The notes beneath the pieces are model-generated. The model was not told the origin of the DNA. It ran no database searches and saw only the letters and a list, made by a program, of their open reading frames with translations. Made by a program: the position numbers and the translations under genes. DNA of 64,000 nt from SAR202 cluster bacterium (GTDB taxonomy: Bacteria > Chloroflexota > Dehalococcoidia > Lucifugimonadales > VGZR01): NCBI GenBank assembly GCA_016872515.1, contig VGZR01000002.1:65136-129135 (forward strand), in the 5' to 3' direction. Position 1 is the stretch's first letter, and each line of letters starts with the position of its first letter. This document shows positions 8,236 to 17,026 of this stretch, one piece after another.

Positions 8236-9021
8236 CTACTTCTCTGCGATGACAGGGTTCCGCAGAACGCCGATGCCGGCAATCTCGATTTCCACGGTGT
8301 CGCCGGCCTTGATGGGCGGCAACGTCGCGCCAGCGGTGCCCATCCAGAGGACGTCGCCTGGGAACAGGGTGAGGTGATGGCTCATGGCGCTGAGGTACTG
8401 TCCGACCCTGAAGATGAATTCGCCTGTGCGGAAGCCGGTGGCCACCTTCCCGTTCAGCCGCACCGTCGTCACCGCCTTGTCCACCTCCAGGTCCGTCTCG
8501 ATCCACGGCCCCATCGGCTTGAAGGTATCGCTGTTCTTCGCCCGCCACCATGTATCATCCCCGAACTGCCAGACGCGCTCGCTTACGTCGTTCCCGATGG
8601 TGTAGCCCAGCACGCCGGCCAGCGCCTCGGCCTCTGAGGCGCGTTTCAGCTTCTTGCCGACCACCACCACCAGCTCGCCCTCGTAATGGAGGTCCTTGGC
8701 GTTCTTTGGATAGACGATAGGCTCACCCTGGGCGATGAGCGCGTTATTCGCGCGGTAGCCAACATGAGGCGCCGTCGGGCGCTTGAAGTTCCTGTTGAAG
8801 TGGCTGTTGACCCACGTGATATGGTCCTCGTAGTTCGGCCCGCCTGCGGCGTAGAAGCCGGTCGGCCAGCACGGCACCAGCAGCTTCACCGCGGCCAGCC
8901 GATGCGTCTTGCTCGTGCGGTAGTGCCGCCCGAAGGGCGACCCGCGCACCTCTCGCACGCGCTCGCCCTCCACGATCCCATACGCCACCTTGTCCTTAAC
9001 CTGAAAACGGCACCATCTCAT
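8236..9021 (-). CDS. Fumarylacetoacetate hydrolase-family protein
   Basis: Belongs to the FAH superfamily, which hydrolyses or decarboxylates acylpyruvate-like and 2-hydroxyhepta-dienedioate compounds in aromatic and sugar-acid degradation. The metal-binding segment HYEGELVVVVGK, GYTIGNDVSER and the C-terminal GDVLWMGTAGA / GDTVEIEIAGIG motifs are present. Length 261 residues is normal for a single-domain member. Substrate unknown. It lies between the broken VOC gene and the PAC2 gene on the same strand. Confidence 0.9.
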   Translation of the reverse strand: MRWCRFQVKDKVAYGIVEGERVREVRGSPFGRHYRTSKTHRLAAVKLLVPCWPTGFYAAGGPNYEDHITWVNSHFNRNFKRPTAPHVGYRANNALIAQGEPIVYPKNAKDLHYEGELVVVVGKKLKRASEAEALAGVLGYTIGNDVSERVWQFGDDTWWRAKNSDTFKPMGPWIETDLEVDKAVTTVRLNGKVATGFRTGEFIFRVGQYLSAMSHHLTLFPGDVLWMGTAGATLPPIKAGDTVEIEIAGIGVLRNPVIAEK

Positions 9022-9045
9022 GGCATTTGCTCCTGCTTCGCTGAC

Positions 9046-9927
9046 TTACTCCAGGCCCTTGCTCACTTCCTTCAGGAAGTGCTCCACGTCCGGCGCGAGC
9101 GCGGGTGGCCCTTCTCCGGGCCCGATGGCCTGGGTCTTGTCGTAGTAGGCTTCAAGTTGAGTGATCAGCGTCTTCACGTCGGGGTTGATGTCCACGGCGC
9201 GGCTGACCTCCATGTACTGCCGTTGGCCCGCAGTGCTGTCGGCCAGCTGCGGCGGAAAGCCGAACACCGCACACAGCACCTGCATCACGCGCGACACACC
9301 CATCTCGTCCTCTTCCAGACGGACGTACTGCGGCAGGTGGACCATCGCGCTGGACACTGCGACCTCCGACTGGGCCAGCAGGTCACCGACCAAATTCACG
9401 ATGCTAGTCGGCCCCTGGTACGTGTTACGGCGCGGCGAGACGAGGCCCTTGGCCAATCCCGCCTGCTCTTTGCTCAGGGTCGCCGTCACGACGAGCGGCC
9501 GGGTGTGGGGGACCGCGTCGTAGAACCCTCCGACACGGCAGTACTCCACTATATGGAAGTGTTTCAACAGCTCGACGATGGCCTCGCAGTACTCCTCACC
9601 GAAGGCGTGCGGTTCGTGGATGTGCAGGAAAAGATACCCTTTGCCGTCCGGCCCGGTCGCGTAGTTCACGACCGTGTTGGGGATGGTCAAGACCCGTTTC
9701 CCGCCGACGTAGCCCAGGTACGGCCGGTAGCGCGTGAAGTCGAAGAAGGTGCCGGAACGGGCCAGTTTACCCAGTTCTCGCGCGCCGAGATGACGCTCCA
9801 GCCGGTTCAGCACCAACGTGCCTACCCGGCCCACGTCCACCCACGGCTTCAGCATCGCGAACGCCCGCGCATCATGTAGTTCTGGGACGGGTTCGGCCAA
9901 CTCGAAAGCGCCCACTCGCATGGCCAT
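9046..9927 (-). CDS. PAC2-family protein
   Basis: PAC2 proteins share the fold of the eukaryotic proteasome assembly chaperone 2, but bacterial members have no established reaction. The family block VGGFYDAVPHTRPLVVTA is clear, as is the ATP-grasp-unrelated core ending in a predicted helix (ITQLEAYYDKTQ). The frame is open from 10044, but ATG at 9927 (or 9921) removes a non-homologous leader; neither has a strong ribosome site. Divergent from the 10085 gene. Confidence 0.82.
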   Translation of the reverse strand: MAMRVGAFELAEPVPELHDARAFAMLKPWVDVGRVGTLVLNRLERHLGARELGKLARSGTFFDFTRYRPYLGYVGGKRVLTIPNTVVNYATGPDGKGYLFLHIHEPHAFGEEYCEAIVELLKHFHIVEYCRVGGFYDAVPHTRPLVVTATLSKEQAGLAKGLVSPRRNTYQGPTSIVNLVGDLLAQSEVAVSSAMVHLPQYVRLEEDEMGVSRVMQVLCAVFGFPPQLADSTAGQRQYMEVSRAVDINPDVKTLITQLEAYYDKTQAIGPGEGPPALAPDVEHFLKEVSKGLE

Positions 9928-10084
9928 ATCGTGCCAGAGACACCGCCACCACGCAACCAAAGCAGGGCCCTGGACCCAAGAAGGTGCCAGGAAAACCTGA
10001 CTTTCAGAGGTACCATTGGATGGCCAGGGAAAGGCTGGACACACCTTTCAACCCTCAAACCCATGACGGTGGCATAATATCCGC

Positions 10085-10450
10085 ATGGCCGAACCGCACA
10101 CGACCACCACCGACTATGCCGATGACCTCATCAAGGTGCCGAGGGCGCACCTCCGCCTGGAGCTGACGCAGGACTCGGACGGCCTGCTGCTCGAACACGA
10201 CGGTAAGTCGTTGGCGCGTTGCTACCTCACCGAACAGGGGATGCTGGCCGGCGGCTTCATGGCCGAAGCCCTGGGTGTCAAGCTCCCCAAGTTGAACGAG
10301 ACTGTGAGGGTCGCCGTCTCCACTGGCGTCCTCTTCCGCGTGCTTTCTATCGCCAGCCTCGACTTCACCAACGAAGCCTCGTATGAACTTCTCAACCGCT
10401 GGCTGGAAGAGGCGCGGATGCAGCGCGGTTCCTCGGCTTCCGAGGCCTAA
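10085..10450 (+). CDS. Hypothetical protein, 121 residues
   Basis: No family recognised. The product is soluble and mildly acidic, with no signal peptide or membrane segment; it reads as alternating strands followed by a C-terminal helix (ASYELLNRWLEEARMQ). A GCATAATAT element 10-15 bases before the ATG could be a -10 box of a near-leaderless transcript. It ends 64 bases before the maoC-type gene, which has its own promoter. Confidence 0.7.
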   Translation: MAEPHTTTTDYADDLIKVPRAHLRLELTQDSDGLLLEHDGKSLARCYLTEQGMLAGGFMAEALGVKLPKLNETVRVAVSTGVLFRVLSIASLDFTNEASYELLNRWLEEARMQRGSSASEA

Positions 10451-10455
10451 CGGCG

Positions 10456-10485
10456 TTGCCTCTCTGCCGCCTGTACGGCTATAAT
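10456..10485 (+). promoter_or_regulatory. Sigma70-type promoter of the MaoC-plsX-fabG block
   Basis: TTGCCT (10456-10461) and a perfect TATAAT (10480-10485) are 18 bases apart, 30 bases before the ATG at 10515. Confidence 0.75.
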
Positions 10486-10514
10486 CTGGCAGACTCGTCG
10501 CCCGCGGTCTGTTG

Positions 10515-10928
10515 ATGCCTGTTGACTACGCCAACCTCAAGCCCGGCCAGGTGGTCTCCCAGCAGGCCTGTGTGCTTGACGCGGCAACGGTGGCGCGGTA
10601 CGTGGAGGCGGTAGGCGACCAGACCGCCGCCGGGCCGGTCTTGGATGCGGGAGGCGGCGCCCGCTACGTCCCGGCCATGACCGTCGCCGCCATCAGCGTC
10701 CGCGGCGTCGTCAACGACCTCCAGATACCAGGCGGCACCCTCCACCTGGGCCAAGAGGTCGAGTTCACCGATGCGGTGAAGGTGGGCGAGACGCTGACCT
10801 GCAGGGCGACGCTGGCTCAGAACTCCGTCCGAGGCGGCCAGCGAATCCTGGTGGTCATTCTGGCGGTGGAGGCTGGCGGTAGCCGCACCGTCATGACCGG
10901 CAAGAGCACCATCATGGTGCCGCCCTGA
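10515..10928 (+). CDS. MaoC-like (hot-dog fold) dehydratase, first of a pair
   Basis: About 137 residues with hot-dog-fold features (LKPGQVVSQ, MTVAAISVRGVVNDL, LHLGQEVEFTDAVKVGETLT). The catalytic Asp/His block of the MaoC family is not evident, while the partner encoded next door has it. This resembles the two-subunit hydratases in which one chain (FAS1-type/HadA-like) supports the catalytic one. Likely partner of the 10954 gene. TTG at 10512 is adjacent, but ATG 10515 is the better start. Confidence 0.75.
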   Translation: MPVDYANLKPGQVVSQQACVLDAATVARYVEAVGDQTAAGPVLDAGGGARYVPAMTVAAISVRGVVNDLQIPGGTLHLGQEVEFTDAVKVGETLTCRATLAQNSVRGGQRILVVILAVEAGGSRTVMTGKSTIMVPP

Positions 10929-10953
10929 TGAAGCCTGCTCTGGTGAGGTTCGA

Positions 10954-11352
10954 GTGAAAGAAGGCGATGCCCTGAAGCCTGTAACGCGAGAGATTACCCA
11001 GGAGCGCATCGAGCGCTACGCGGTGGCCGCTGGCGATTTCAACCCTATCCACATAGACGCCGACTTTGCCTCCCGCTCCCACTTCGGCCGACGTATCGCC
11101 CACGGCATGTTGGTGGCCGCCACCATCTCCGAGATGATGACATTGAACTATGGGCAGCCTTGGTTACGCAGCGGTAAGCTGAAGCTACGGCTCAAGGCTC
11201 CCGTGTTCCCAGGTGATACCGTCACAGCCAGAGGCCAGGTCAAGTCGGCCAAGGAAGAGACAGGCACCAGGCACGTCGCCTGCGTCGTCGAAGTCGTCCG
11301 CCCTGATGGCGAAGTTGCCATCACGGGCGAGGCAACGGTCACCGCAGCCTGA
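10954..11352 (+). CDS. MaoC-family (R)-specific enoyl hydratase
   Basis: Single hot-dog domain of 132 residues with the hydratase-2 motif GDFNPIHIDADFASRSHFGRRIAHGML, giving the catalytic Asp-His pair. It would hydrate/dehydrate 3-hydroxyacyl thioesters. GTG start at 10954. Together with the upstream partner it may supply the 3-hydroxyacyl-ACP dehydratase step in this fab cluster, since no fabZ or fabA is seen in the window; that role is inference. Confidence 0.88.
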   Translation: MKEGDALKPVTREITQERIERYAVAAGDFNPIHIDADFASRSHFGRRIAHGMLVAATISEMMTLNYGQPWLRSGKLKLRLKAPVFPGDTVTARGQVKSAKEETGTRHVACVVEVVRPDGEVAITGEATVTAA

Positions 11353-11374
11353 ACGCTTGGAGCAGGAGAGGCAC

Positions 11375-12370
11375 GTGACACAGGCACACCAAGGTACCCG
11401 TATCGCCGTGGATGCCATGGGTGGCGATTTCGCTCCCGCCGAAATCGTGGCCGGCGCCGTCCTGGCGGCACGCCAAGGAGGCGTTCAGATAGCTCTCGTC
11501 GGTGACTCAGACAAGGTTAACGCCGAGCTGGTCAGGCACAATCCCAAGGGCCTCCCCATCATGCCAGTGCCATCCGAGGGCGTCATCGTGGAGGGCGAGC
11601 CTCCCGCCTTGGCGCTGCGCCAGAAGCCCAAGGCCTCTGTCCTCGTCGCCACGGGCATGGTCAAGAAGGGGTTCGCGGACGCCTGCGTCAGCATGGGCTC
11701 TACCGGCGCGGCCATGGCCGCGGCCGCCGTGGTCCTCGGCGTCATCGAAGGCATCGAGCGCCCGTGTCTTGGGGGTCCCATCGTCGGCCTGGCCCCGCGC
11801 ACCGTCATTCTCGATGTCGGCACCAGCGTGGACTGCCGTCCCACCCAACTCGTCTCCTTCGCCGTCATCGGCGATGTCTTCGCACGCCAGATCTGGGGCA
11901 TCGAGCGGCCTCGCGTCGCCCTCCTCAGCGTCGGCGCCGAGACTGGCAAGGGCAACAAGCAGGTCAAGGAGACCACCGACCTCATGGCGACTGCCGGGCT
12001 CAACTTCATCGGCAATGTCGAGGGGTACGACCTACCCACCGGCAAGGCCGACGTCGTCGTCTGCGACGGCTTCGTTGGCAACGTCGTGATGAAACTCACC
12101 GAGGGCCTGGGTGCGGCCATCGCCGAGCGGCTGCGGCACGCTAAACTAGACCAAGCGGCCCGCGAGGTCTTCGAGTCCATGAACGTCGTCGAGACCTATG
12201 GCGGCGGCCCCATCCTCGGTGTCAACGGCGTCAGCGTCGTCGGCCATGGCCGCGCCAAGGCCGATGCCGTCGCCAAGGCCATCGCCACCGCGAAGATGTC
12301 CGTGGAGAACCGCCTCGTCACCCAGCTCAACCAGCGCCTCACTGCCATCAAACCCCACATCCAAGGTTGA
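11375..12370 (+). CDS. plsX: Phosphate acyltransferase PlsX
   Basis: Makes acyl-phosphate from acyl-ACP for phospholipid synthesis (with PlsY). The start of the protein, RIAVDAMGGDFAPAEIV, and the GSTGAAMA and DVGTSVDCRP blocks are diagnostic. GTG at 11375 behind AGGAGAGG gives 331 residues, the usual length; the frame is open further upstream across the previous gene. It precedes fabG by 5 bases. Confidence 0.96.
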   Translation: MTQAHQGTRIAVDAMGGDFAPAEIVAGAVLAARQGGVQIALVGDSDKVNAELVRHNPKGLPIMPVPSEGVIVEGEPPALALRQKPKASVLVATGMVKKGFADACVSMGSTGAAMAAAAVVLGVIEGIERPCLGGPIVGLAPRTVILDVGTSVDCRPTQLVSFAVIGDVFARQIWGIERPRVALLSVGAETGKGNKQVKETTDLMATAGLNFIGNVEGYDLPTGKADVVVCDGFVGNVVMKLTEGLGAAIAERLRHAKLDQAAREVFESMNVVETYGGGPILGVNGVSVVGHGRAKADAVAKAIATAKMSVENRLVTQLNQRLTAIKPHIQG

Positions 12371-12375
12371 TCCTG

Positions 12376-13128
12376 ATGCCAAAATCCGACATCGAAGGCA
12401 AGACCGCACTCGTCACCGGCGCCGCCAAAGGCATCGGCCGCTCCTCGGCCCTGCGGCTGGCCGAACTGGGTGTCCGCGTCGCCATCAACTACAAAACCTC
12501 CAAGCAGCAGGCTGAGGAGTTGGCCCAGACCATCTCCGGCACGGGCGTGGATGCCTTCACCGTCCAGGCGGACGTCGGCAACCTCGACCAGGTCAGGGCC
12601 ATGATAGACGCCGTCTATCAGCGCTTCGGCAAGATAGACATCCTGGTCAACAATGCAGGCATCATCAAGGACACCCTCATGCTGCGAATGAGCGACGACG
12701 ACTGGCACAAGGTCATCAACACCAACCTCAACGGCACCTTCTACTGCACCCGCGCCGTCCTCCGCAGCATGCTCAAGGAGCGCTGGGGCCGCATCATCAA
12801 CATCAGCTCCATCGTCGGCATCCGTGGCAACCCCGGCCAGGCCAACTACGCCGCATCCAAAGGCGCCATCAATGTCTTCACCAAGGCGCTCGCCAAAGAG
12901 GTGGCGACGAGGAACATCACCGTCAACGCCGTGACGCCGGGCTACATCAACACCGAGACCGTCAACATCCTCTCCGATGACCAGAAGAAGCGTGTCCTCA
13001 CCCACGTTCCCATGGGGTTCTTCGGCGAGCCCGACGACGTCGGCCACATGGTCGCCTATCTGGCCACGGAAAAAGCCCGCTACGTCACGGGCCAGGTCAT
13101 CAGTGTGGACGGCGGCCTAGCGGTGTAG
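12376..13128 (+). CDS. fabG: 3-oxoacyl-ACP reductase
   Basis: Reduces 3-oxoacyl-ACP with NADPH. Classical SDR: TGAAKGIGRSSA cofactor loop near the N-terminus, NNAG, catalytic Ser in NISSIVG, and Tyr-x3-Lys in QANYAASKGAI; C-terminal GQVISVDGGLAV. ATG at 12376 with AAGG upstream; a TTG overlapping the plsX stop is a less likely start. Length 250 residues is typical. Confidence 0.95.
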   Translation: MPKSDIEGKTALVTGAAKGIGRSSALRLAELGVRVAINYKTSKQQAEELAQTISGTGVDAFTVQADVGNLDQVRAMIDAVYQRFGKIDILVNNAGIIKDTLMLRMSDDDWHKVINTNLNGTFYCTRAVLRSMLKERWGRIINISSIVGIRGNPGQANYAASKGAINVFTKALAKEVATRNITVNAVTPGYINTETVNILSDDQKKRVLTHVPMGFFGEPDDVGHMVAYLATEKARYVTGQVISVDGGLAV

Positions 13129-13138
13129 CTGTGCAGCT

Positions 13139-13582
13139 ATGAAGCGTCAGCAGCTATTGGACAAGCTGGACCGCGAGTGGGGCGCCTTCTCCGCGTCCTA
13201 CGCAGGTCTGACCACTGGGGAGTTGGAAGAACATGGCGCCGTGGGCGAATGGTCTGTGAAGGACATCCTAGGTCATGTGACGACCTGGGAAGACGAGTGC
13301 ATCAAAGCGTTGAAGCTGTTCCAGCAGACCAAGCGTCCTCCGCGCTACGGCGGGGTGGACAAGTTCAACGCCGTGGAGTGGAAGCGCGGCCTTCCGCTCC
13401 GGCAAGTCGTGCGTGAGCTGCAAGAGTCTGACCAGCGTACGGTCGCGTTCATCGGCACGCTTCCAGAACAACACTTCGCCTATGACCGACCGTTCCGGCA
13501 CCGCATCCGCCTGGACACCTACGGCCACTACCCGGAGCATACCGGTTCCTTCCTAGCCTGGCGCAAGAAGCGCGGCACCTGA
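13139..13582 (+). CDS. DinB-like / ClbS-DfsB-type four-helix-bundle protein
   Basis: A 147-residue protein with the DinB-superfamily opening LLDKLDREW and the EWSVKDILGHVTTWEDECI segment, whose His is one of the presumed metal ligands; HTGSFLAWRKKRG near the C-terminus supplies a further His region. Function of such stand-alone members ranges from thiol transfer to DNA cyclopropane hydrolysis and cannot be assigned. It sits between fabG and the FabL-type reductase but need not be functionally linked. Confidence 0.78.
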   Translation: MKRQQLLDKLDREWGAFSASYAGLTTGELEEHGAVGEWSVKDILGHVTTWEDECIKALKLFQQTKRPPRYGGVDKFNAVEWKRGLPLRQVVRELQESDQRTVAFIGTLPEQHFAYDRPFRHRIRLDTYGHYPEHTGSFLAWRKKRGT

Positions 13583-13584
13583 GC

Positions 13585-14331
13585 ATGTCCTTTCGTGGCA
13601 AAGTCGTTCTGGTTACCGGCGGGTCGCGCGGCATCGGGCGCGCCATCGCTCTGGAGTTCGCCGAGCGCGGCGCCGACATAGCCTTCAACTACTTCCGGTC
13701 GCATGAACAGGCCGCCCAGACCCAGAAGGACATCGAGTCGCTGGGCGTCCGCTGCATCCGCATCAAAGCCCACCTGGGAGACGCCGACAAGGTCCGCGAG
13801 ATGTTCGCCGAGATGAACAACGCCTTTGGTCGACTCGACATCCTCGTCAACAACGCCGCGTCAGGCGTCCAGCGGCCCGCAGAAGAGTTGGAGGAGAAGC
13901 ACTGGGACTGGACGATGGACGTGAACGCCAAGGGGCCGTGGCTGTGTTCCATCGAGGCCGCCAAACTGATGAAAGACGGCGGCCATATCGTCAACATCAC
14001 CAGCCTCGGCTCCCAACGCGTCCTGCCGTATTACCTCTCGGTGGGCACGTCCAAGGCCGCGCTGGAGGCTCTCACCCGCTATCTGGCGGTGGAGCTGGCG
14101 CCCAAGGGCATCGTGGTCAACGCCGTCTCAGGCGGCTACGTGGAGACGGAGGCGCTGGAGCACTTCCCGAACCGCGAGGAGATGCTGGCCGCAGGCGCCC
14201 GCACGCCTGCCGGACGCATGGTCGCCGCCGAGGACATCGCCAAGGTCGTTGCCTTCCTCTGCACCGATGACGCGGCCATGATCCGTGGCCAGGTCATCGT
14301 CGTGGACGGTGGCCTCACCTTGGGAGCTTAG
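13585..14331 (+). CDS. fabL: Enoyl-ACP reductase III (FabL-type SDR)
   Basis: SDR of 248 residues beginning GKVVLVTGGSRGIGRAIAL. The second half closely follows Bacillus FabL: SVGTSKAALEALTRYLAVELAPKGIVVNAVSGGYVETEAL, then FPNREEML and RTPAGRMV, ending IRGQVIVVDGG. Catalytic Tyr and Lys lie in the YYLSVGTSK segment. FabL reduces trans-2-enoyl-ACP with NADPH. A separate FabI is encoded at 17027, so the organism would have two unrelated-subfamily enoyl reductases. Assignment against other FabG-like SDRs is good but by eye. Confidence 0.82.
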   Translation: MSFRGKVVLVTGGSRGIGRAIALEFAERGADIAFNYFRSHEQAAQTQKDIESLGVRCIRIKAHLGDADKVREMFAEMNNAFGRLDILVNNAASGVQRPAEELEEKHWDWTMDVNAKGPWLCSIEAAKLMKDGGHIVNITSLGSQRVLPYYLSVGTSKAALEALTRYLAVELAPKGIVVNAVSGGYVETEALEHFPNREEMLAAGARTPAGRMVAAEDIAKVVAFLCTDDAAMIRGQVIVVDGGLTLGA

Positions 14332-14334
14332 GCA

Positions 14335-15327
14335 CTACTTGTCGGGTACGACTTCTATCAGGTTCGCCTGGAGAACGTTGCCGTCCGCAGAAATGCCAAC
14401 CCCTCCCGACCTAGGGACACTCTTCTTCACATAGCCGAGCCCAACGTTGATGATTAGACCTGTCGGCAAGCGTGCGAAGGAGGTCAAGACGCCGACGACT
14501 TGGCCGTCCAGCTTTAGTTCCGCTCCAGCCTTGACAGGGGCATCTGTTCCCCACTTGAGGCCCACCAGCCGCCGCTGCGCCTTTTGGTACGTATTCAGCC
14601 GCGCTACCACCTCCTGACCCACATAGCAGCCCTTGGTGAAGCTGATAAACGGCTTCAGCCCCGCCTCGAGAGGGTTGAAATCTTCGCCGAGTTCATGCCC
14701 ATGGACAGGTATGCCCCGCATGATTCGCACAGTCTCAACCACTCTCCCACTGACGTGGGGAACACCCGCAACCTCTAAATATTCCCAGGGCTGGGCCTCG
14801 TGTTCTAAAGGAACAATCAGGTCGTACCCGGGAAGGTCGAGGGAGTCTGTACGTAGAACGGTTGTTGTCACGCCTTGGATGTCGGCGCTTGCCGATTCAT
14901 ACAGATTCAACTCCACAGAAGCGAGAGGGGGCGACTCGCTTGCTAACGGACCACACACCGAAAGCATGGACGTCGAGTCTGTAACGTCCTCCACGTGAAC
15001 GTCCTCGCCGAAGGTATAGAAGTTTATGTGCTCGGCCACCTTCTGCCGCGCCTCGGCCGAAGTCAGGACGAGCAGGTACCCCTCCAGCCGGAAGACCGTC
15101 AGGAGGTCTATGATGCGGCCCTTGTTGGACGTGAGAACGGTCGGCCTGCCCTGGCCCAGCGCCAGGTCGAGGAGCTGGTTGGTGGAGAGCCGGTTCAGGA
15201 GATCAAGGGCGTCCTTGCCATCGAGTCGCAAGCGTCCGACAGCGGAGCGGTCCAGAAGCGCTGCGCCCTTCGTCAGCGCCTCGTACTCCTCGGCGGTCGA
15301 GGTGGTTTGTTGTTGGGAACGTACCAT
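14335..15327 (-). CDS. ygfZ: YgfZ/GcvT-domain folate-binding protein
   Basis: YgfZ-family proteins bind tetrahydrofolate and support iron-sulfur cluster repair or assembly. The strictly conserved motif K-G-C-Y-x-G-Q-E is present in FTKGCYVGQEVVARLNTYQK, with the family's redox-relevant Cys. The gene is minus-strand and immediately downstream of an A-type iron-sulfur carrier gene, matching its role. The frame starts at TTG 15342; ATG 15327 is chosen. Length about 330 residues is normal. Confidence 0.9.
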   Translation of the reverse strand: MVRSQQQTTSTAEEYEALTKGAALLDRSAVGRLRLDGKDALDLLNRLSTNQLLDLALGQGRPTVLTSNKGRIIDLLTVFRLEGYLLVLTSAEARQKVAEHINFYTFGEDVHVEDVTDSTSMLSVCGPLASESPPLASVELNLYESASADIQGVTTTVLRTDSLDLPGYDLIVPLEHEAQPWEYLEVAGVPHVSGRVVETVRIMRGIPVHGHELGEDFNPLEAGLKPFISFTKGCYVGQEVVARLNTYQKAQRRLVGLKWGTDAPVKAGAELKLDGQVVGVLTSFARLPTGLIINVGLGYVKKSVPRSGGVGISADGNVLQANLIEVVPDK

Positions 15328-15399
15328 AGCCTCAGACTTCAACGAGAGGGGAGACTTACGGGGAAACGCAACGGCCCAGGTGGGCTTTAGACGCTGCCC

Positions 15400-15756
15400 T
15401 TAAACACTGAAGGAGGTGCCGCAGCCGCAGGTGGTCTTGGCGTTGGGGTTGTTGAAGACAAACCCCTTGCCGTTGAGGCCGTCAGAGTATTCGAGGGTCG
15501 TGCCAGCCAGAAAGATGTAGGACTTCTTGTCCACGCAGAGCGTCAGGCCGTGCTCCTGGATGACCTTGTCGTTCTCGCCGGGGGCGTCGGCCAGGTCGAG
15601 GACGTACGTGAGGCCGGAGCAGCCGCCGCCTTTGACGCCCACGCGCAGAACCGACGCGGTCTTGCCCGCCTGCTCCGCGAACTTGCGGATGTGCTGCGCG
15701 GCCTTCTCCGTGATGTGGATGGTAAGCGGTGTACGCTCTGCTGTCTGTGTCGTCAT
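15400..15756 (-). CDS. A-type iron-sulfur carrier (IscA/ErpA/HesB family)
   Basis: Small Fe-S carrier that delivers clusters to apoproteins. The three ligand cysteines are in place: Cys46 in GGGCSGLTY and Cys110/Cys112 in the C-terminal CGCGTSFSV. The upstream part of the longer frame lacks homology; ATG 15756 has GGAGG seven bases before it and gives 118 residues. Likely co-transcribed with ygfZ 57 bases downstream. Confidence 0.95.
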   Translation of the reverse strand: MTTQTAERTPLTIHITEKAAQHIRKFAEQAGKTASVLRVGVKGGGCSGLTYVLDLADAPGENDKVIQEHGLTLCVDKKSYIFLAGTTLEYSDGLNGKGFVFNNPNAKTTCGCGTSFSV

Positions 15757-15890
15757 CCTGCCCCCTCCGTTCGGCGAGTCCACAGCCTCATCGCCGACCT
15801 CCGGAGTCTTACTGCCCATTCTACGCACAAGGCCGAAGAAGGTCAACGAATAGCTACATCTGATATTCTCTCGATGAGGTGAAGGTTTCG

Positions 15891-16817
15891 ATGGCACTAC
15901 GCATCGGGACGGGGTTGTTTGGGTGGCCGTTCGGCGACAGGGGGCCGGAGGCGCTGTGGGAGTACGTGGACGCCGCCGAGGCGCTGGCCATTGACTCGGT
16001 CTGGCTGACGGACCGCATCGTGTCCAACGACCTGAACCTTGAGCCGGTCACGGCCCTTTCGTTCATCGCGGCCCGCACCAAGAAGCTCAAGTTCGGCACG
16101 AGTGTACTGGCGCTGCCGCTGCGCAACCCGACGGTGCTGGCGAAGGAACTGGCGACGCTGGACTGGCTATCCGGTGGACGGTGCCTGCCCGCCATCGGGC
16201 TGGGCACGGAGGACGACCGCGAGTACGTCGCCTGCGGCGTGTCGAAGGCGGAGCGCGCGGGCCGGACCGACGAGGCCATCGAGGTCATGCGCCGCTTGTG
16301 GACCGAGGACGCGGTCACCCACAGGGGCCGGTACTTCACGCTGGAAGGCATCTCCATCCAGCCGAAGCCCGCTCAGAAGGCCCTGCCCATCTGGATCGGG
16401 GGCCGCACTGAGGCCGCGATGCGTCGCCTCGCCCGCCTGGGAGACGGCTGGCTCGTGTCGCAAGCCACGCCCGCCGAGGTGCGCCACGGCATCGCCCGCG
16501 TCAACGCGATGGCCACCGAGTACGGCCGCGCGGTGGAGCAGGACCACTTCGGTGTGCTGTTCACCTACTGCGTCGCCGCCAGCCGCGACGAGGCCCGCCA
16601 CATCGCGGAGCCACACCTGCGGTTCCGGCGCACCGACGTGGACCCGTCGGAGACCGCGATCTTCGGCACGCCCGAGGACCTCGTCGCCCGCATCCGCGAG
16701 TACGTCGCTGCGGGTGCCACCAAGTTCGTGGCCCGCGCCGCCTGCCCGCCCGAGCGCATGGCCGAGCAGCTCAGGCTCCTAGGGGAGGAGGTGCTGCCGA
16801 TGTTTCATAAGGGCTGA
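15891..16817 (+). CDS. LLM-class (luciferase-like) F420/flavin-dependent oxidoreductase
   Basis: TIM-barrel oxidoreductase of the luciferase-like monooxygenase family: LRIGTGLFGWPFG start, SVWLTDRI, KKLKFGTSVLALPLRNPTVLAKELATLDWLSGGRCLPAIGLG, and IWIGGRTEAAMRRLARLGDGWL. Such enzymes use F420 or FMN; in Chloroflexota and actinobacteria the F420 type is frequent, but the cofactor cannot be fixed by eye. ATG 15891 follows GAAGG; an in-frame GTG at 15879 is an alternative. Confidence 0.9.
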   Translation: MALRIGTGLFGWPFGDRGPEALWEYVDAAEALAIDSVWLTDRIVSNDLNLEPVTALSFIAARTKKLKFGTSVLALPLRNPTVLAKELATLDWLSGGRCLPAIGLGTEDDREYVACGVSKAERAGRTDEAIEVMRRLWTEDAVTHRGRYFTLEGISIQPKPAQKALPIWIGGRTEAAMRRLARLGDGWLVSQATPAEVRHGIARVNAMATEYGRAVEQDHFGVLFTYCVAASRDEARHIAEPHLRFRRTDVDPSETAIFGTPEDLVARIREYVAAGATKFVARAACPPERMAEQLRLLGEEVLPMFHKG

Positions 16818-16829
16818 CTCACCCCCACC

Positions 16830-16930
16830 TTAGTCCTCTCCCCTCGAGGGGGGACAGTAGCGACCCCTCACCCTTCGGCCCCGATTCGTCGCGGCCGAAG
16901 GCCTCTCCCGCAAGGGGAGAGGAGGAAGAA
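16830..16930. repeat. GC-rich hairpin-forming dispersed repeat
   Basis: Contains CCTCTCCCGCAAGGGGAGAGG (stem near 16904-16924, with the loop GCAA) and the block CCCCTCACCCTTCGGCCCCGA (about 16864-16884). The reverse complement of the latter recurs at 40357-40380 upstream of an aminotransferase gene. It could also act as the terminator of the LLM gene, although no T-run follows the hairpin. Confidence 0.6.
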
Positions 16931-16970
16931 AATACCCCCACCCTGTTCTGTAATGGAAGGAACTCTTGGC

Positions 16971-16999
16971 TTGTCGGTATTGTTCCGTCTCTCTACAAT
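16971..16999 (+). promoter_or_regulatory. Sigma70-type promoter of fabI
   Basis: TTGTCG (16971-16976) and TACAAT (16994-16999) with a 17-base spacer, 28 bases before the fabI ATG; GGAGGGATTGC then provides the ribosome site. Confidence 0.65.
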
Positions 17000-17026
17000 G
17001 CTCTCCAACATTCGCGGAGGGATTGC

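Noticed and set aside
8686-9879. 397-codon plus-strand open frame opposite the FAH and PAC2 genes
   Set aside because: It is antisense to two well-supported genes, has no recognisable motif and is a by-product of high GC content.
16830-16930. CRISPR-like repeat cluster
   Set aside because: Only imperfect hairpins; no regularly spaced identical repeats with unique spacers.
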